A DNA stretch of 32,400 bases from CAYUNA01 sp047629355 (GCA_047629355.1 JBLHWU010000050.1:1-32400), one strand, 5' to 3'. Counted from the stretch's first letter, positions 1 through 8,365 are shown. Notes: generated by a model from the sequence alone, not told the origin. Translations and numbers: made by a program.

Positions 1-90
1 TTGCAGCAGCTTTAATGATTATGACTTGGGACATTTTTTAATACTGGTTACATATCTTGTTTTTTATAATTCACTAAATTCAACTCTTAG

Positions 91-1826
91 TTGGCATTAA
101 CAACTTCGTATATTGGATTGCCAGCTACCCATATTTTACAGCTATATAACAATAAAATAACATATACGATTGGCGGCGAAAATAATTCTGGAGGTGTATT
201 TGAAGACTTTCAAGGAATGGTCGTTAATGGTGGAACAGGGGACAGCAAATTCAGCAGTAGATAATCGTAGCCCAATTCCATATTCTTATATCGGAAGCTA
301 TAACAACCAAGGTGTTCCTAACTATTTGGAGTCAAGCAATGACCCAATTGGACAAGACTTGTTGGATTTAGTCAATTCCAGTTTTCCAGAAGGTTTGCCG
401 GTTCCGAACAACAATCCTCAATATATTTCAGATGGTGTTGTTTCGACTATTATATTGGATGATTCAGCTGACCTTTGGGTTACTTTCGTTCACGAAGGTG
501 CCGGTTACTGGAATTCTTTAGGGTATTATTCTTATCCAACTGATAATCCACCAGCTACAGAAAATGATATTACGAACCTGAATATTATCTTTCCAAATGT
601 TTCTTTTTCTGGTAGTGGAGGAGGCTTGGTGAGTGGAAATAAAGTGAATTTGGGTAACTTTTTAGCAGGAACTTCCGTAGCTTATTTCTTAGTAACCAAT
701 GGTTGGAATAATGGACAATAGATTGTCAATCCTTCCAATGAAATCAAGTATTCTGATAAATATTTGAATACTTATACAACTGTTCCTAATCAAGTACATA
801 CTGCTTTATTGCATGATTCTAATCGGCAAATCTTTCTATTGGGAATGGAAGATATTACTCGTCCAGGTGGTGATAGAGACTTTAATGATGCTGTTTTTTA
901 TGTAACAGCGAACCCTCATTCTGCTGTAAATTCTGCAAATATGGCAGCTACGGTCATCGGTGGCAATGATATTGATGGAGATGGTGTAGTCGATGCCAAT
1001 GATGAATTTCCTTATGACCCAACTGCTGCGTTTTCGAGTCATTCACCAGGTCAAGGATTGAGCGCAACGTTAGCGTTTGAAGACTTACTATTCTACGAGA
1101 GGGGATTATGATATGAATGATGTAGTCATTGATTACAATATCGTTTATTTGAAAAATGCTGCGAATCATGTTTCAAAAATGCGTTTCAATCTAACCTTAC
1201 GAGCTTTTGGTGGCGGATACCGCAATGGTTTCGCTTTTGAAATGCCGTTTCCAGCTTCTGATGTCAGCTTAGTCACAGGCAATAGCATTACAGAAAATTA
1301 CTTGAATATGAGTGCTAATGGCTTGGAATCGGGTCAATTTAATGCGGTGATTGTAGCTTTTGATAATAGTTTTAGTTTGATGTATTCACCGGGTGGCGGG
1401 TTTATCAATACAGAGGTTAGTGGTGGTTGGATTAATGAGACAGAGATTACGGTAGAAGCCGTTTTTGTGACACCAAAGAATGAAGCTGCTTGTGGAACTG
1501 CGCCTTTTAATCTGTTTATTATTGCTAATCAACAACGTGGATATGAAGTCCATTTGCCAGATTATGCATCGACTGCTATGGCTGCTATGTCTTTATTTGG
1601 AACTGGAGATGATGATTCTAATGCAGGACAAGGACGGTTTTATAAATCTGAAAATAATTTGCCATGGGCGATTCATTTGCCGTCAACGTTCTTTTATCCT
1701 GTTGAAAGAGAACCGATTAATCAAGCCTATTTGAAATTTGGCGAATGGGCAGAATCGGGCGGTACGAGTTATAGCAATTGGTTTGAACCCATTTCGGGAT
1801 ATCGAGACAATTCAAAAATATATTAA
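91..1826 (+). pseudogene. LruC domain-containing surface protein, broken by frameshifts and a stop
   Basis: Secreted or surface protein of the LruC family (DUF4114-like segment followed by the LruC domain); molecular function unknown. The frame from 170 to 1111 carries the usual family blocks in order: YNNQGVPNYLE, LWVTFVHEGAGYWNSLGYY, VAYFLVTNGWNNG, then FNDAVFYVTANP and DGDGVVDANDEFPYDP. The LruC core FEDL..RGDYDMNDVVIDYN, LPWAIHLP and the normal C-terminus GYRDNSKIY follow in a second frame (1077-1826). Lesions visible: a TAG at 719-721 inside an otherwise continuous frame; a frame change near 1088-1095, where one base too many separates GAAGACTTA from TATTCTACG; and a probable third frame change near 240-265, because the upstream frame (91 to about 260) reads YTIGGENNSGGVFEDFQGMVVNGG. 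The start lies outside or is lost. Sequencing error is possible, but three lesions in one gene while the neighbouring ORFs are intact argue for decay. Confidence 0.8.
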
Positions 1827-1864
1827 GATAAAGGGAATTTTGTTTTCATTTTAGGGGAATTTGT

Positions 1865-1895
1865 AGCGGATGTCTTTAGGGCATCCGTTACTTTT
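1865..1895 (+). terminator. Hairpin with T-tract after the LruC pseudogene
   Basis: AGCGGATGTC pairs with GGCATCCGTT (two G-U pairs) across a five-base loop and is followed by ACTTTTT. It sits 39 bases after the LruC stop codon, as expected for an intrinsic terminator. Confidence 0.65.
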
Positions 1896-1928
1896 TAAAA
1901 TCACAGAACCAAATTCAGTGCAAAACTA

Positions 1929-1978
1929 ACCAAAAAACGAAAAAGCTAATCCAAGCCTTTGTCTTCCACTTATTTTTG
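1929..1978 (+). promoter_or_regulatory. Promoter module P1 of the chimeric ORF (ACCAAAAAACGAAAA ... TATTTTTG)
   Basis: A 15-mer ACCAAAAAACGAAAA begins at 1929 and a TAnnTTTG-type -7 element (TATTTTTG) begins 42 bases later at 1971; the ORF starts at 2025. The same 15-mer with the same 42-base spacing to a -7 box occurs upstream of the co-polymerase gene (3458-3507). No TTG is present at the normal -33 distance, so the upstream A-rich motif may be an activator site. Confidence 0.6.
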
Positions 1979-2024
1979 CATCATCAAGTCAATTACTTGA
2001 ATTACAAAAAAAGCAAGCAAAAAA

Positions 2025-3119
2025 ATGGTACAGAATCTAATAACTTTCATCCAATCCCTCTCACAAAAAATGCGTCGAAATACAGGTGAGAAACAATACT
2101 TTACAGAAATTGACGGACTATGTTTCTTAGCCATATTTCCAGTATTAATCCAGCATTTAAGCGAACGGATAATTCGCTATTTTTCTGGTTATTTTGCCAC
2201 AGCAATTGATCAGGGTCAGGTGGATTTTACAGTGAGAAGAGGGACGGTAGGCTTATCTGCTTGCTTTTTTATTTTGTTAGAAAAGCTATTTATGATTAAT
2301 GGCATCGTTAGAAAAATTAAAATTAAATGGAAGCAATGGACAAACGTCAAAGGAGTTAACACCAATAAAGGAGCATTCTTTCCTTTATTAAAAATTAAGT
2401 ATTTATTGATTCCACTAGCCTGTTTTAGTGGTCACTTAAATGTGCTCTCCGGACAAACAGCTACCAATAATTTTGACCATAAAAATATAGAATTGGAAAT
2501 GCCTGCACTGCCATCTTTGGATACTATGATTGCATCTGCACTGCAATTTTCACCGTTGTTAAAAGTACAAGACAAATGGATTGAAATCAAAGCAAAACAA
2601 CAACAAATCAAGAAAAAAGAATGGATGGATAAGATTTCGGTTGGCGGTTCTGCTTTATTTGGTTCAGGTACGATTTACAATACTTGGACAGATGGTGAAA
2701 ACCCAGCTGACTTGACCTCTTTTAATCGAAACCTGAGCTACAACGGAGGCATCAATATTCGATTTACGGCTGGTGATATTGTGAAAGGAAAAGAAAAGCG
2801 ACAATTGGTACAATTGGAATTGGAAAAAGCATTATTGGAACGACAACCTATGGAATTACAACTTCGAGAAGAGGTCATTCGACGGTATGGTGATTTCGCA
2901 CATTGTCTAACGATGATTGACTTAAAAGTAACCAATTTGGAAGCGATGCGGCTTTCTTTAGAAGTTGTTGAACCTTTTTTCAGAGCAGGTAATTTAGCCG
3001 CTACGGAATATACAACCATTTTATCAAAAAAGATAAAAGCAGAGGAAGAATTGGAGACTATGAAAGCTCGAACTGTGCATTGTTGGCGGTCGTTAAAGGA
3101 GATTTGTGGGATGCGGTAG
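2025..3119 (+). CDS. Chimeric ORF: acyltransferase-3 N-terminus fused to TolC-like outer-membrane protein
   Basis: Residues 22-84 (GEKQYFTEIDGLCFLAIFPV..., GTVGLSACFFIL) match the first segments of membrane acyltransferase-3 (OafA/YrhL type) proteins, where the motif normally continues FFxxSGF; here it stops at FFIL. From about residue 85 the ORF is a different protein: a signal-peptide-like stretch at 117-144 (LLKIKYLLIPLACFSGHLNV then LSGQ), followed by a TolC-family module (SLDTMIASALQFSPLLKVQ; a long helical region ending RSLKEICG) of about 220 residues. An in-frame ATG at 2292 (M90) could start a 275-residue TolC-like protein alone. The simplest reading is a deletion that removed most of an acyltransferase gene and its spacer, leaving the TolC-like gene under the acyltransferase promoter. 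Such short TolC-like proteins occur in Bacteroidota exopolysaccharide clusters; the co-polymerase next door fits. A signal peptide buried about 115 residues in would not work normally, so use of the 2292 start is more likely. Confidence 0.65.
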   Translation: MVQNLITFIQSLSQKMRRNTGEKQYFTEIDGLCFLAIFPVLIQHLSERIIRYFSGYFATAIDQGQVDFTVRRGTVGLSACFFILLEKLFMINGIVRKIKIKWKQWTNVKGVNTNKGAFFPLLKIKYLLIPLACFSGHLNVLSGQTATNNFDHKNIELEMPALPSLDTMIASALQFSPLLKVQDKWIEIKAKQQQIKKKEWMDKISVGGSALFGSGTIYNTWTDGENPADLTSFNRNLSYNGGINIRFTAGDIVKGKEKRQLVQLELEKALLERQPMELQLREEVIRRYGDFAHCLTMIDLKVTNLEAMRLSLEVVEPFFRAGNLAATEYTTILSKKIKAEEELETMKARTVHCWRSLKEICGMR

Positions 3120-3123
3120 GTTT

Positions 3124-3211
3124 TTGCATTTTAAATGAAGGGAATCTGGGGAAGAAAACCGGTTTTTGAAAACTGCTTTTCTTCCCCAGATTCCCTTCAT
3201 TTAAAATGCAA
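3124..3211. repeat. Palindrome P-1 (35-bp perfect arms)
   Basis: Arms 3124-3158 and 3177-3211 are perfect reverse complements (left arm begins TTGCATTTTAAATGAAGGGA). The 18-base centre GGTTTTTGAAAAC also pairs partly. It is the longest member of the palindrome family described in the findings and may terminate transcription from the TolC-like ORF, whose stop is five bases upstream. Confidence 0.9.
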
Positions 3212-3457
3212 TAAAACTTACTTTACACGGTACTCAATCGTGTAATAAAAGTTTATTTGATTTCGTGCTATAGTTTTTTCTCCTATAACGCAGGTAGCAA
3301 TTTTACATGGTCACATAGCGAGCTGAAATGAGCGATTTGGTATGTTTAAGCCACTGTTAGTTATGTGCTAAAAAGTGAAATTAGAATTTACTCCCATTAA
3401 ATTAAAGGTTTTAAAACCGATTCCAAACAATACTTTACCAAATCCTGAAAGAATCCT
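3212..3457. other. Intergenic stretch without a recognisable gene
   Basis: No convincing coding frame. It holds a weak imperfect inverted repeat (ATAACgcA near 3284 against the complement of GTTAGTTAT near 3355) and the AT-rich lead-in to promoter P2. I see no RNA gene. Confidence 0.5.
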
Positions 3458-3507
3458 ACCAAAAAACGAAAATCTATAATTCAAGGCTTAGTTGCCCCTT
3501 ACTTTTG
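3458..3507 (+). promoter_or_regulatory. Promoter module P2 of the co-polymerase gene (ACCAAAAAACGAAAA ... TACTTTTG)
   Basis: The 15-mer at 3458-3472 is identical to that at 1929-1943, and the -7 element TACTTTTG starts at 3500, 42 bases after the motif start, the same spacing as in P1. The intervening bases also align (AATTCAAGGCTTAG versus AATCCAAGCCTTTG). The ATG of the gene is at 3548. Confidence 0.65.
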
Positions 3508-3547
3508 TACCAGAATTCAACTATAGGTAAATAAAAAAACTAAAGCA

Positions 3548-5788
3548 ATGACGCTAATAGATTTTCTTCGAATAATAGGGCAGCATTTCAAAATCATTAC
3601 CATCGTTAGTATATTGGCAAGCGCGGTAGTCTTTTTTGCAACTAAGGACACAAAAAAAAAATATACTTCACATACCTTAATCAACACGGGATTGGTATCG
3701 GGATACAACATAAAAAGTTCAAGTGGTGGAAAAGTGGATTATGCTTTTACTAATAATGAATTAGAAAATTTGTTGAGCGTTGCCAATTCTTACGAAATGA
3801 TGGAAGCGTTGGCAACCAACTTACTTGCTCAATATCTAATGTTGAACGCGTCTGATTCTTTATTGATTTTGTCAGAAAATTTTCAATTATTGCAGGAAGA
3901 AATAGGAGGAGATTTCTTTAAGGAAATAACGGATAAAAATTCTTTTGATAAAACATTGAACAATGTATTGAGTTACCGTGACCGACAAGAAGACAATCCC
4001 GTAAATGCTCTAATTTATTCTAAACATGGTTACTTTGGTATTGAACATATAAAAAGTTTACAAATTACTCGCGAAGGAAATAGCGATATGATTCGCTTCA
4101 AATACGGCACTACAGACCCTGGCGTATGTCGGCAAACTTTAGTCACTTTGACCAATCTTTTTATTCAAAGACAAATCACTATTAAAAGTGGACAATCAAC
4201 AGATGTTTTAGCCTTTTTTGAAAACGCAACTCGCGAATCTTCTGGTGCTTTGAAAGTAAAAGAAGACGAATTATTGCAATTTATGGTGCGCAATAAAATT
4301 ATCAATTACTACGAACAAACGCGGTTTATTGCTTCTAAAAAAGAAGGATTGGATGAAATGTTTTTTAAAGAACAAATGAAGTTAGCGGCAGCAGATAGTG
4401 CGTTGAGTCGAGTTAAAGTTGAATTGTCGAATCGTTTCGAAATGCCTCAATTGAATCAAGATATGCTGGAACAACAAGCAGAATTGACCAAGGCATCTAC
4501 AAAAATGGCGCTGTATGAAAGCATAGTGGAAGATAGTCTTAATTCATACAATCCAGAATTGGATGCACTTCGACAGCAAGTTAGCAATATCAAAGCAGGT
4601 ATTCAAGCAAATGCAGTAGCCGCTTTCTCTGTACAACGCACACCAGAAGGAGCGGAAATGAAAGATTTATTGACACATTGGTTGAATCAATTATTGGATG
4701 TGGAGCAAGGAACAGCACGTTTGCAGGTATTCCGAAAGCGAAAAAAGGAATTTGATGAGACATATCGAAAATTTGCACCATGGGGCTCAAAATTGAAAAG
4801 AATCGAACGAGAAATTGACGTTGCAGAAAGAGCTTATTTGGAAAACTTACACAGTTACAACCAAGCAAGATTACACCAACATAGCATGATGATGTCCACG
4901 AATTTGAAAGTCATAGATGCACCATTCTTTTCTCCAAAACCAGAATCAAGCAAGCGAGGAGTACTCATCATCGTGGCATTTTTAGGTGGGCTAATGTTAT
5001 CAATTGGCTTATTGGTCGCACTCGAATTAATGGATGGGACATTAAAAACGCCCCTCAATGCTTCAAATACTATTGGAATAGAATTATTGGGTGCTTTTCC
5101 TTTTTTTCCTAAAAATTGGGAAAGCCACTCGGAAATTAATTTCTCTTCCATTCACACGAAATCTTTTGGTCAATTGTACCAAAACATCAAATTGGGGTTG
5201 CACAATTTACCATCAAAAGAAGATCCTCGCCGCTTGACTTTCTTTAGTACTCGCAATGGAGAAGGCAAATCATTTATGGCTGCCGAAATGGTTGATTTAT
5301 TGCGACAAGCAGGAGAAAGAGTTTTGTTTTTATTGCCAGATGAAGACCACCGTGCCTTCAAAAAGTATGGCGGTGAAGATAACAACCACTTTTATTCAAT
5401 TGATCATACTTTCTTTGAAAAAGAATCGGAGCCGGAATTATTACCGCATTTAAACTTAGAAATGAGCGATTATGACTTTGTTATATTAGAAATTCCAGGA
5501 CTGCTTTCAGGTGCTTATCCCGTTGATTTAGTGGCGAATTCAGACCTTTCAGTATTGGTTACTCGCGCCAATCGTAGTTGGAATACTGCGGATATTAGTG
5601 CCTTAGAACGATTCTCAAAAGGAGTAAACAACCCGCCACACATGATTTTGAATGCGGCAAGAATTGATAGTATGGAAGAGACTTTGGGAGAGTTGCCAAA
5701 GAAAAGAACTAAGCTTAGACGATTTTTTAAAAAGCTTGCAGGTAATAATATTTTCACAAAAGAAAATTGGGAATTGTCGGAGTCGTAA
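3548..5788 (+). CDS. Wzz/Wzc-type polysaccharide co-polymerase with degenerate BY-kinase domain
   Basis: Inner-membrane protein likely controlling polymer length or export of a surface polysaccharide. Seen: a first membrane span at about residues 14-32, a long periplasmic helical region (about 40-460), a second span at about 472-495 (VLIIVAFLGGLMLSIGLLVA), then a cytoplasmic ATPase-like domain with Walker A STRNGEGKS (567-575). The usual Walker A' aspartates are only approximated (LFLLPDEDHR) and the Walker B region reads FVILEIPG instead of the usual hydrophobic run ending in D. The C-terminal tail (ENWELSES) has no tyrosine cluster. It may therefore bind ATP, but tyrosine autokinase activity is doubtful. 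Length 746 is normal for the Bacteroidota fused form. A TolC-like ORF lies upstream and a glycosyltransferase downstream, consistent with an exopolysaccharide locus. Confidence 0.85.
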   Translation: MTLIDFLRIIGQHFKIITIVSILASAVVFFATKDTKKKYTSHTLINTGLVSGYNIKSSSGGKVDYAFTNNELENLLSVANSYEMMEALATNLLAQYLMLNASDSLLILSENFQLLQEEIGGDFFKEITDKNSFDKTLNNVLSYRDRQEDNPVNALIYSKHGYFGIEHIKSLQITREGNSDMIRFKYGTTDPGVCRQTLVTLTNLFIQRQITIKSGQSTDVLAFFENATRESSGALKVKEDELLQFMVRNKIINYYEQTRFIASKKEGLDEMFFKEQMKLAAADSALSRVKVELSNRFEMPQLNQDMLEQQAELTKASTKMALYESIVEDSLNSYNPELDALRQQVSNIKAGIQANAVAAFSVQRTPEGAEMKDLLTHWLNQLLDVEQGTARLQVFRKRKKEFDETYRKFAPWGSKLKRIEREIDVAERAYLENLHSYNQARLHQHSMMMSTNLKVIDAPFFSPKPESSKRGVLIIVAFLGGLMLSIGLLVALELMDGTLKTPLNASNTIGIELLGAFPFFPKNWESHSEINFSSIHTKSFGQLYQNIKLGLHNLPSKEDPRRLTFFSTRNGEGKSFMAAEMVDLLRQAGERVLFLLPDEDHRAFKKYGGEDNNHFYSIDHTFFEKESEPELLPHLNLEMSDYDFVILEIPGLLSGAYPVDLVANSDLSVLVTRANRSWNTADISALERFSKGVNNPPHMILNAARIDSMEETLGELPKKRTKLRRFFKKLAGNNIFTKENWELSES

Positions 5789-5794
5789 GGGCGT

Positions 5795-5840
5795 TTGAGG
5801 GAGAGAAATAGTTTTGTAAAACCATTTCTCTCTCTAGTCC
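5795..5840. repeat. Palindrome P-2 (TTGAGGGAG type) with GC-rich companion
   Basis: GAGAGAAATAGTTTT pairs with AAAACCATTTCTCTC around GT. The GC-rich tail CCCACTCGTTCTGCCGCAGG (to about 5872) resembles the tails beside P-4 and P-7. It lies 7 bases after the co-polymerase stop and before the glycosyltransferase gene. Confidence 0.85.
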
Positions 5841-5953
5841 CACTCGTTCTGCCGCAGGCATTGCGCACTAGGTCTTGAAGTTCTAAAATCTTAGAATTTT
5901 CTCGCTTCTCAAATTCAATAAAACCTATTTTAAATTCTACTAAAACAGCAGCT

Positions 5954-7156
5954 ATGCTTAAAAAAGAACAAATTATCTGCATCGGATTTCCTACTTGGGA
6001 AGGTAAATATATGAAATCAACCGTCCAGTTGATGAAAGAATTGGCAAAAGATAACGAAATGTTATATGTCGATTATCCGTTCACGATAAAAGATTTATTC
6101 ATGAACGAAAATGCGCCAGTAAGGAGAATGTTGAGGTTGGACAATCCTCTGAAAACATTGACTTTGGAAAATGACCGGGAAGTAAATGTATTGACTTTAC
6201 CACCTATTTTGCCAACGAATTTTATTAAAAATGAGGGACTTTATGACCGGCTCTCAGCTATAGGCGGAAAGCAAGCTAAAAACGCCATCAAAAAAGCGAT
6301 GAAAGTACTAAACTTTAAAAACCCTATCGTTATCAATGCATTTAATCCGTTTTTAGGTGTGTATTTAGCAGGGCAATTGGAGGAGAAAAAGTTGTTTTAT
6401 TATTGCTATGATGAAATCGGCGAAGCTAAATGGTGTGGTCGTCATGGCGGTCGATTGGAAAAGCGATTGATGAAACAAGCTGACGGGGTTATCTTTAGTT
6501 CTAAACCATTGATGGCAAATAAAAAGCACTTAGCAAAAAAAGCGTTTTTAGTTAAAAATGGAGTTAATTTTCAATTGTTTAGTCAACCTGTTTTTGAAGA
6601 AGATACTGTACCTGTTTTAATAAAAAAACCTTTTCAAAAAGTAATTGGTTATCTTGGTTCAGTCGACGAACGGCTTGATTATGAATTGCTTAAGCATACA
6701 ATTACGGAGAATCCTAACCATCTTTTTGTTTTTGTTGGACGCATCAATCATGAAGCTGGCGCAGCTCTGTTATCAAAATTTCCAAATGTCCAACTAATTG
6801 GACCAAAACCACCTGCTGAATTGCCAAAATGGGTCAATACCTTTGATGTTTGTCTAATTCCATTTGTGAAAAATAAATTGACGGCAGGTATTTATCCTTT
6901 AAAAATTAATGAATATTTGGCAGTAGGTAAGCCGGTAGTCACCACTAACTTCAGTGATTTATCAGATTTTATTGGAGTCGTGAAAATCGCGAATAGCCTT
7001 TCTGCTTTTCAATCGGCCATCCAAGATTCTTTAAATTTAAATTTACCTAAGTTTATTCATGAACGTGTATTGTTCGCCTATCATAATTCTTGGGAAAATC
7101 GAGCGAATCAATTTCGTAAAATTCTTTCAGTGCATAACTACGCGCTACTTAAGTAG
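5954..7156 (+). CDS. Glycosyltransferase, GT4-like (TuaH-like)
   Basis: Cytoplasmic enzyme transferring a sugar from an activated donor to a growing glycan; substrate unknown. Seen: an N-terminal Rossmann-like half starting IICIGFPTWEG, a middle YYCYDEIGEAKW...GVIFSSKPL...VKNGVNF that is typical of the family, then KVIGYLGSVDERLDYELL, LFVFVGRI, VQLIGPKPPAELPKW and the donor-binding block with NEYLAVGKPVV from residue 319. The 400-residue length is normal. The ATG at 5954 is the first in frame and precedes the conserved N-terminal strand. It is separated from the co-polymerase by 165 bases containing palindrome P-2, so it may be a downstream member of the same transcript. Confidence 0.85.
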   Translation: MLKKEQIICIGFPTWEGKYMKSTVQLMKELAKDNEMLYVDYPFTIKDLFMNENAPVRRMLRLDNPLKTLTLENDREVNVLTLPPILPTNFIKNEGLYDRLSAIGGKQAKNAIKKAMKVLNFKNPIVINAFNPFLGVYLAGQLEEKKLFYYCYDEIGEAKWCGRHGGRLEKRLMKQADGVIFSSKPLMANKKHLAKKAFLVKNGVNFQLFSQPVFEEDTVPVLIKKPFQKVIGYLGSVDERLDYELLKHTITENPNHLFVFVGRINHEAGAALLSKFPNVQLIGPKPPAELPKWVNTFDVCLIPFVKNKLTAGIYPLKINEYLAVGKPVVTTNFSDLSDFIGVVKIANSLSAFQSAIQDSLNLNLPKFIHERVLFAYHNSWENRANQFRKILSVHNYALLK

Positions 7157-7225
7157 TCATTCAATTTCAGAAAATCCTGAAGGGATTGAATATTGATGCC
7201 TTCTATATTCAACCCCTTCAGGATT
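7146..7225. repeat. Two palindromes at the end of the glycosyltransferase gene
   Basis: CTACTTAAGTAG (7146-7157) spans the stop codon. Arms 7173-7193 and 7205-7225 (AATCCTGAAGGG...) match at 20 of 21 positions around an 11-base loop. The larger hairpin could end transcription, although it lacks a clear T-run. Confidence 0.75.
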
Positions 7226-7243
7226 ATAACAATTCATTCAATA

Positions 7244-7295
7244 TCTCCCGAATTTCATTCGGGGGTTATTTATATTCATCCGCTTCGCGGATGGA
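7244..7295. repeat. Two small hairpins
   Basis: CCCGAATTTCATTCGGG near 7246 and ATCCGCTTCGCGGAT at 7279-7293. Short, strongly pairing, non-coding. Confidence 0.65.
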
Positions 7296-7358
7296 AAGTT
7301 CTAAAAAAATCGCGCTCAAAATATAAGATAGACTGTGCAAAAATAAAACAACCTTCTA

Positions 7359-7544
7359 AGTAACGGTAAAATAATAAGTCCGCCAACTAACAACGTTTAT
7401 TTTGTTCTTTTTCTCCACTTCGGTCGAAATGACAAAAGATGTTTACTTTTGAAATAGGAGTTATTTCTACATCATGACTGTTTCAAAAGTGAAAAATAAG
7501 GGCGAAAAAATACAGGAGAGTTGAGGAAGTTATTTATCGTTATT
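7359..7544 (-). repeat. MITE-like element family B, copy B1
   Basis: Begins AGTAACGGTAAAATAATAAG and ends with the matching inverted end (GTTATTTATCGTTATT). It aligns to the reverse complement of B4 (20264-20426) but carries about 36 extra bases (CTCCACTTCGGTCGAAATGA... from 7413), shared only with copy B2. Confidence 0.75.
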
Positions 7545-7586
7545 AATTCTACTTCAAGACTCTTAAATCTGGTGTAAAAAAAGGTT

Positions 7587-7628
7587 TTGAGGGCGAAAAA
7601 TGGTTTTAAAACCATTTTTCGCCCTCAA
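7587..7628. repeat. Palindrome P-4, perfect 42-bp
   Basis: TTGAGGGCGAAAAATGGTTT followed immediately by its exact reverse complement with a TA centre. The GC-rich hairpin CCACCTGCCGC/GCGGTGGCGAGG follows at about 7634-7663. Confidence 0.95.
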
Positions 7629-7667
7629 GCCTCCCCACCTGCCGCCTTCTGCGGTGGCGAGGGTATT

Positions 7668-7712
7668 TTTGATGGGCAAAATTGGGCGTTAAGTCCGATT
7701 TTGCCCATCAAA
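7668..7712. repeat. Palindrome P-5
   Basis: TTTGATGGGCAAAAT (7668-7682) pairs exactly with ATTTTGCCCATCAAA (7698-7712). It directly abuts the truncated B2 element, suggesting insertion next to or into it. Confidence 0.9.
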
Positions 7713-7714
7713 CG

Positions 7715-7851
7715 CTCCACTTCGGTCGAAATGACAAAAGATGTTTACTTTTTAAATAGGAATTATCTCTACATCATGATTGTTTCAAAAGTGGAAAATA
7801 AGGACAAAAGAAATACTTGTTAGTTGGCGCAGTTATTTTTTTACCGTTACT
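7715..7851 (-). repeat. MITE-like element family B, copy B2 (truncated)
   Basis: Direct repeat of 7413-7544, with the same CTCCACTTCGGTCGAAATGA start and the same order of blocks, ending in a good B end (TTTTTTTACCGTTACT). The left third is missing. It joins element A1 through the linker TTACTAAGTAA. Confidence 0.75.
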
Positions 7852-7852
7852 A

Positions 7853-8013
7853 AGTAAAAACGATTCAATAACTTGGGCCATTATGCTTGTCCTTTTCCCT
7901 TCTAAAAAACACAAAAAATAGTTCCGTAACGAAGGCTATGCAACGATTTTTTGAATTCTTTAGAAGAAAAAATTACGGCGCATTATGGTCCAACTTATTA
8001 AATCGTTTTTACT
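7853..8013 (+). repeat. MITE-like element family A, copy A1
   Basis: 161 bp with 34-base inverted ends at 7853-7886 and 7980-8013 (AGTAAAAACGATTCAATAAC... against its near-complement) and an inner imperfect palindrome (TTCTAAA...TTTAGAA), so the whole element could fold into one long hairpin. Nearly identical, in reverse, to 20101-20262. Non-coding. Confidence 0.85.
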
Positions 8014-8021
8014 AAGGGAAA

Positions 8022-8150
8022 CAAATTTAATAAATTGAGCCATTATGCGCCGTAATTTTTTCATTTAAGGAATCTAAAAAAAGCGAGCATAACTGGTTAT
8101 TTGAGTCTTTTTTAGGTTTCTTAAATGGAAAAAGAACGAGTCAGAGTGGG
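8022..8150. repeat. Diverged family A-like sequence
   Basis: Contains CATTATGCGCCGTAATTTTT, shared with the ends of A1 and A2, then an inverted repeat (8062-8081 against 8108-8127, 18 of 20 pairing). It looks like an old, altered copy inserted beside A1. Confidence 0.5.
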
Positions 8151-8199
8151 TAGATTATTTTTCACCAATTCCTTTATGCTTAAATTAGGGCAAAAAAAA

Positions 8200-8233
8200 G
8201 CTCTTCGTACCGTAAAAAATACGGTCGAAGAGC
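8200..8233 (-). terminator. Orphan intrinsic terminator, - strand
   Basis: GCTCTTCGTACCGTA pairs with TACGGTCGAAGAGC; read on the - strand the stem is followed by eight T. No - strand gene lies upstream of it before the barrel gene's own terminator at 9181-9215. Confidence 0.65.
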
Positions 8234-8365
8234 ACAACGTTCCTCGCAAAGTAAAAATATTATAGAAGCAGTTCTGTGACTGCCAAATTTGCAGAAATGG
8301 AATCTATCTAATGCTGGAAGAATAATTAGATAGAATATAGAAAATCATCAGTTTTCGAAATATCG

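Noticed and set aside
3284..3365. Possible integron attC-like site (ATAAC... against ...GTTAGTTAT)
   Set aside because: The core bases do not fit RYYYAAC/GTTRRRY and no integrase or cassette is seen; the pairing is weak.
5515..5982. A 155-codon open frame on the - strand
   Set aside because: It overlaps the end of the co-polymerase gene and palindrome P-2 and shows no family features.
7587..7823. A 78-codon open frame on the + strand
   Set aside because: It runs through two palindromes and the truncated B2 repeat and has no protein-like composition; the frame is a by-product of the repeats.
7359..8013. Possible CRISPR array
   Set aside because: The repeats are few, of unequal length, partly inverted and without regular spacers; no cas genes are present.
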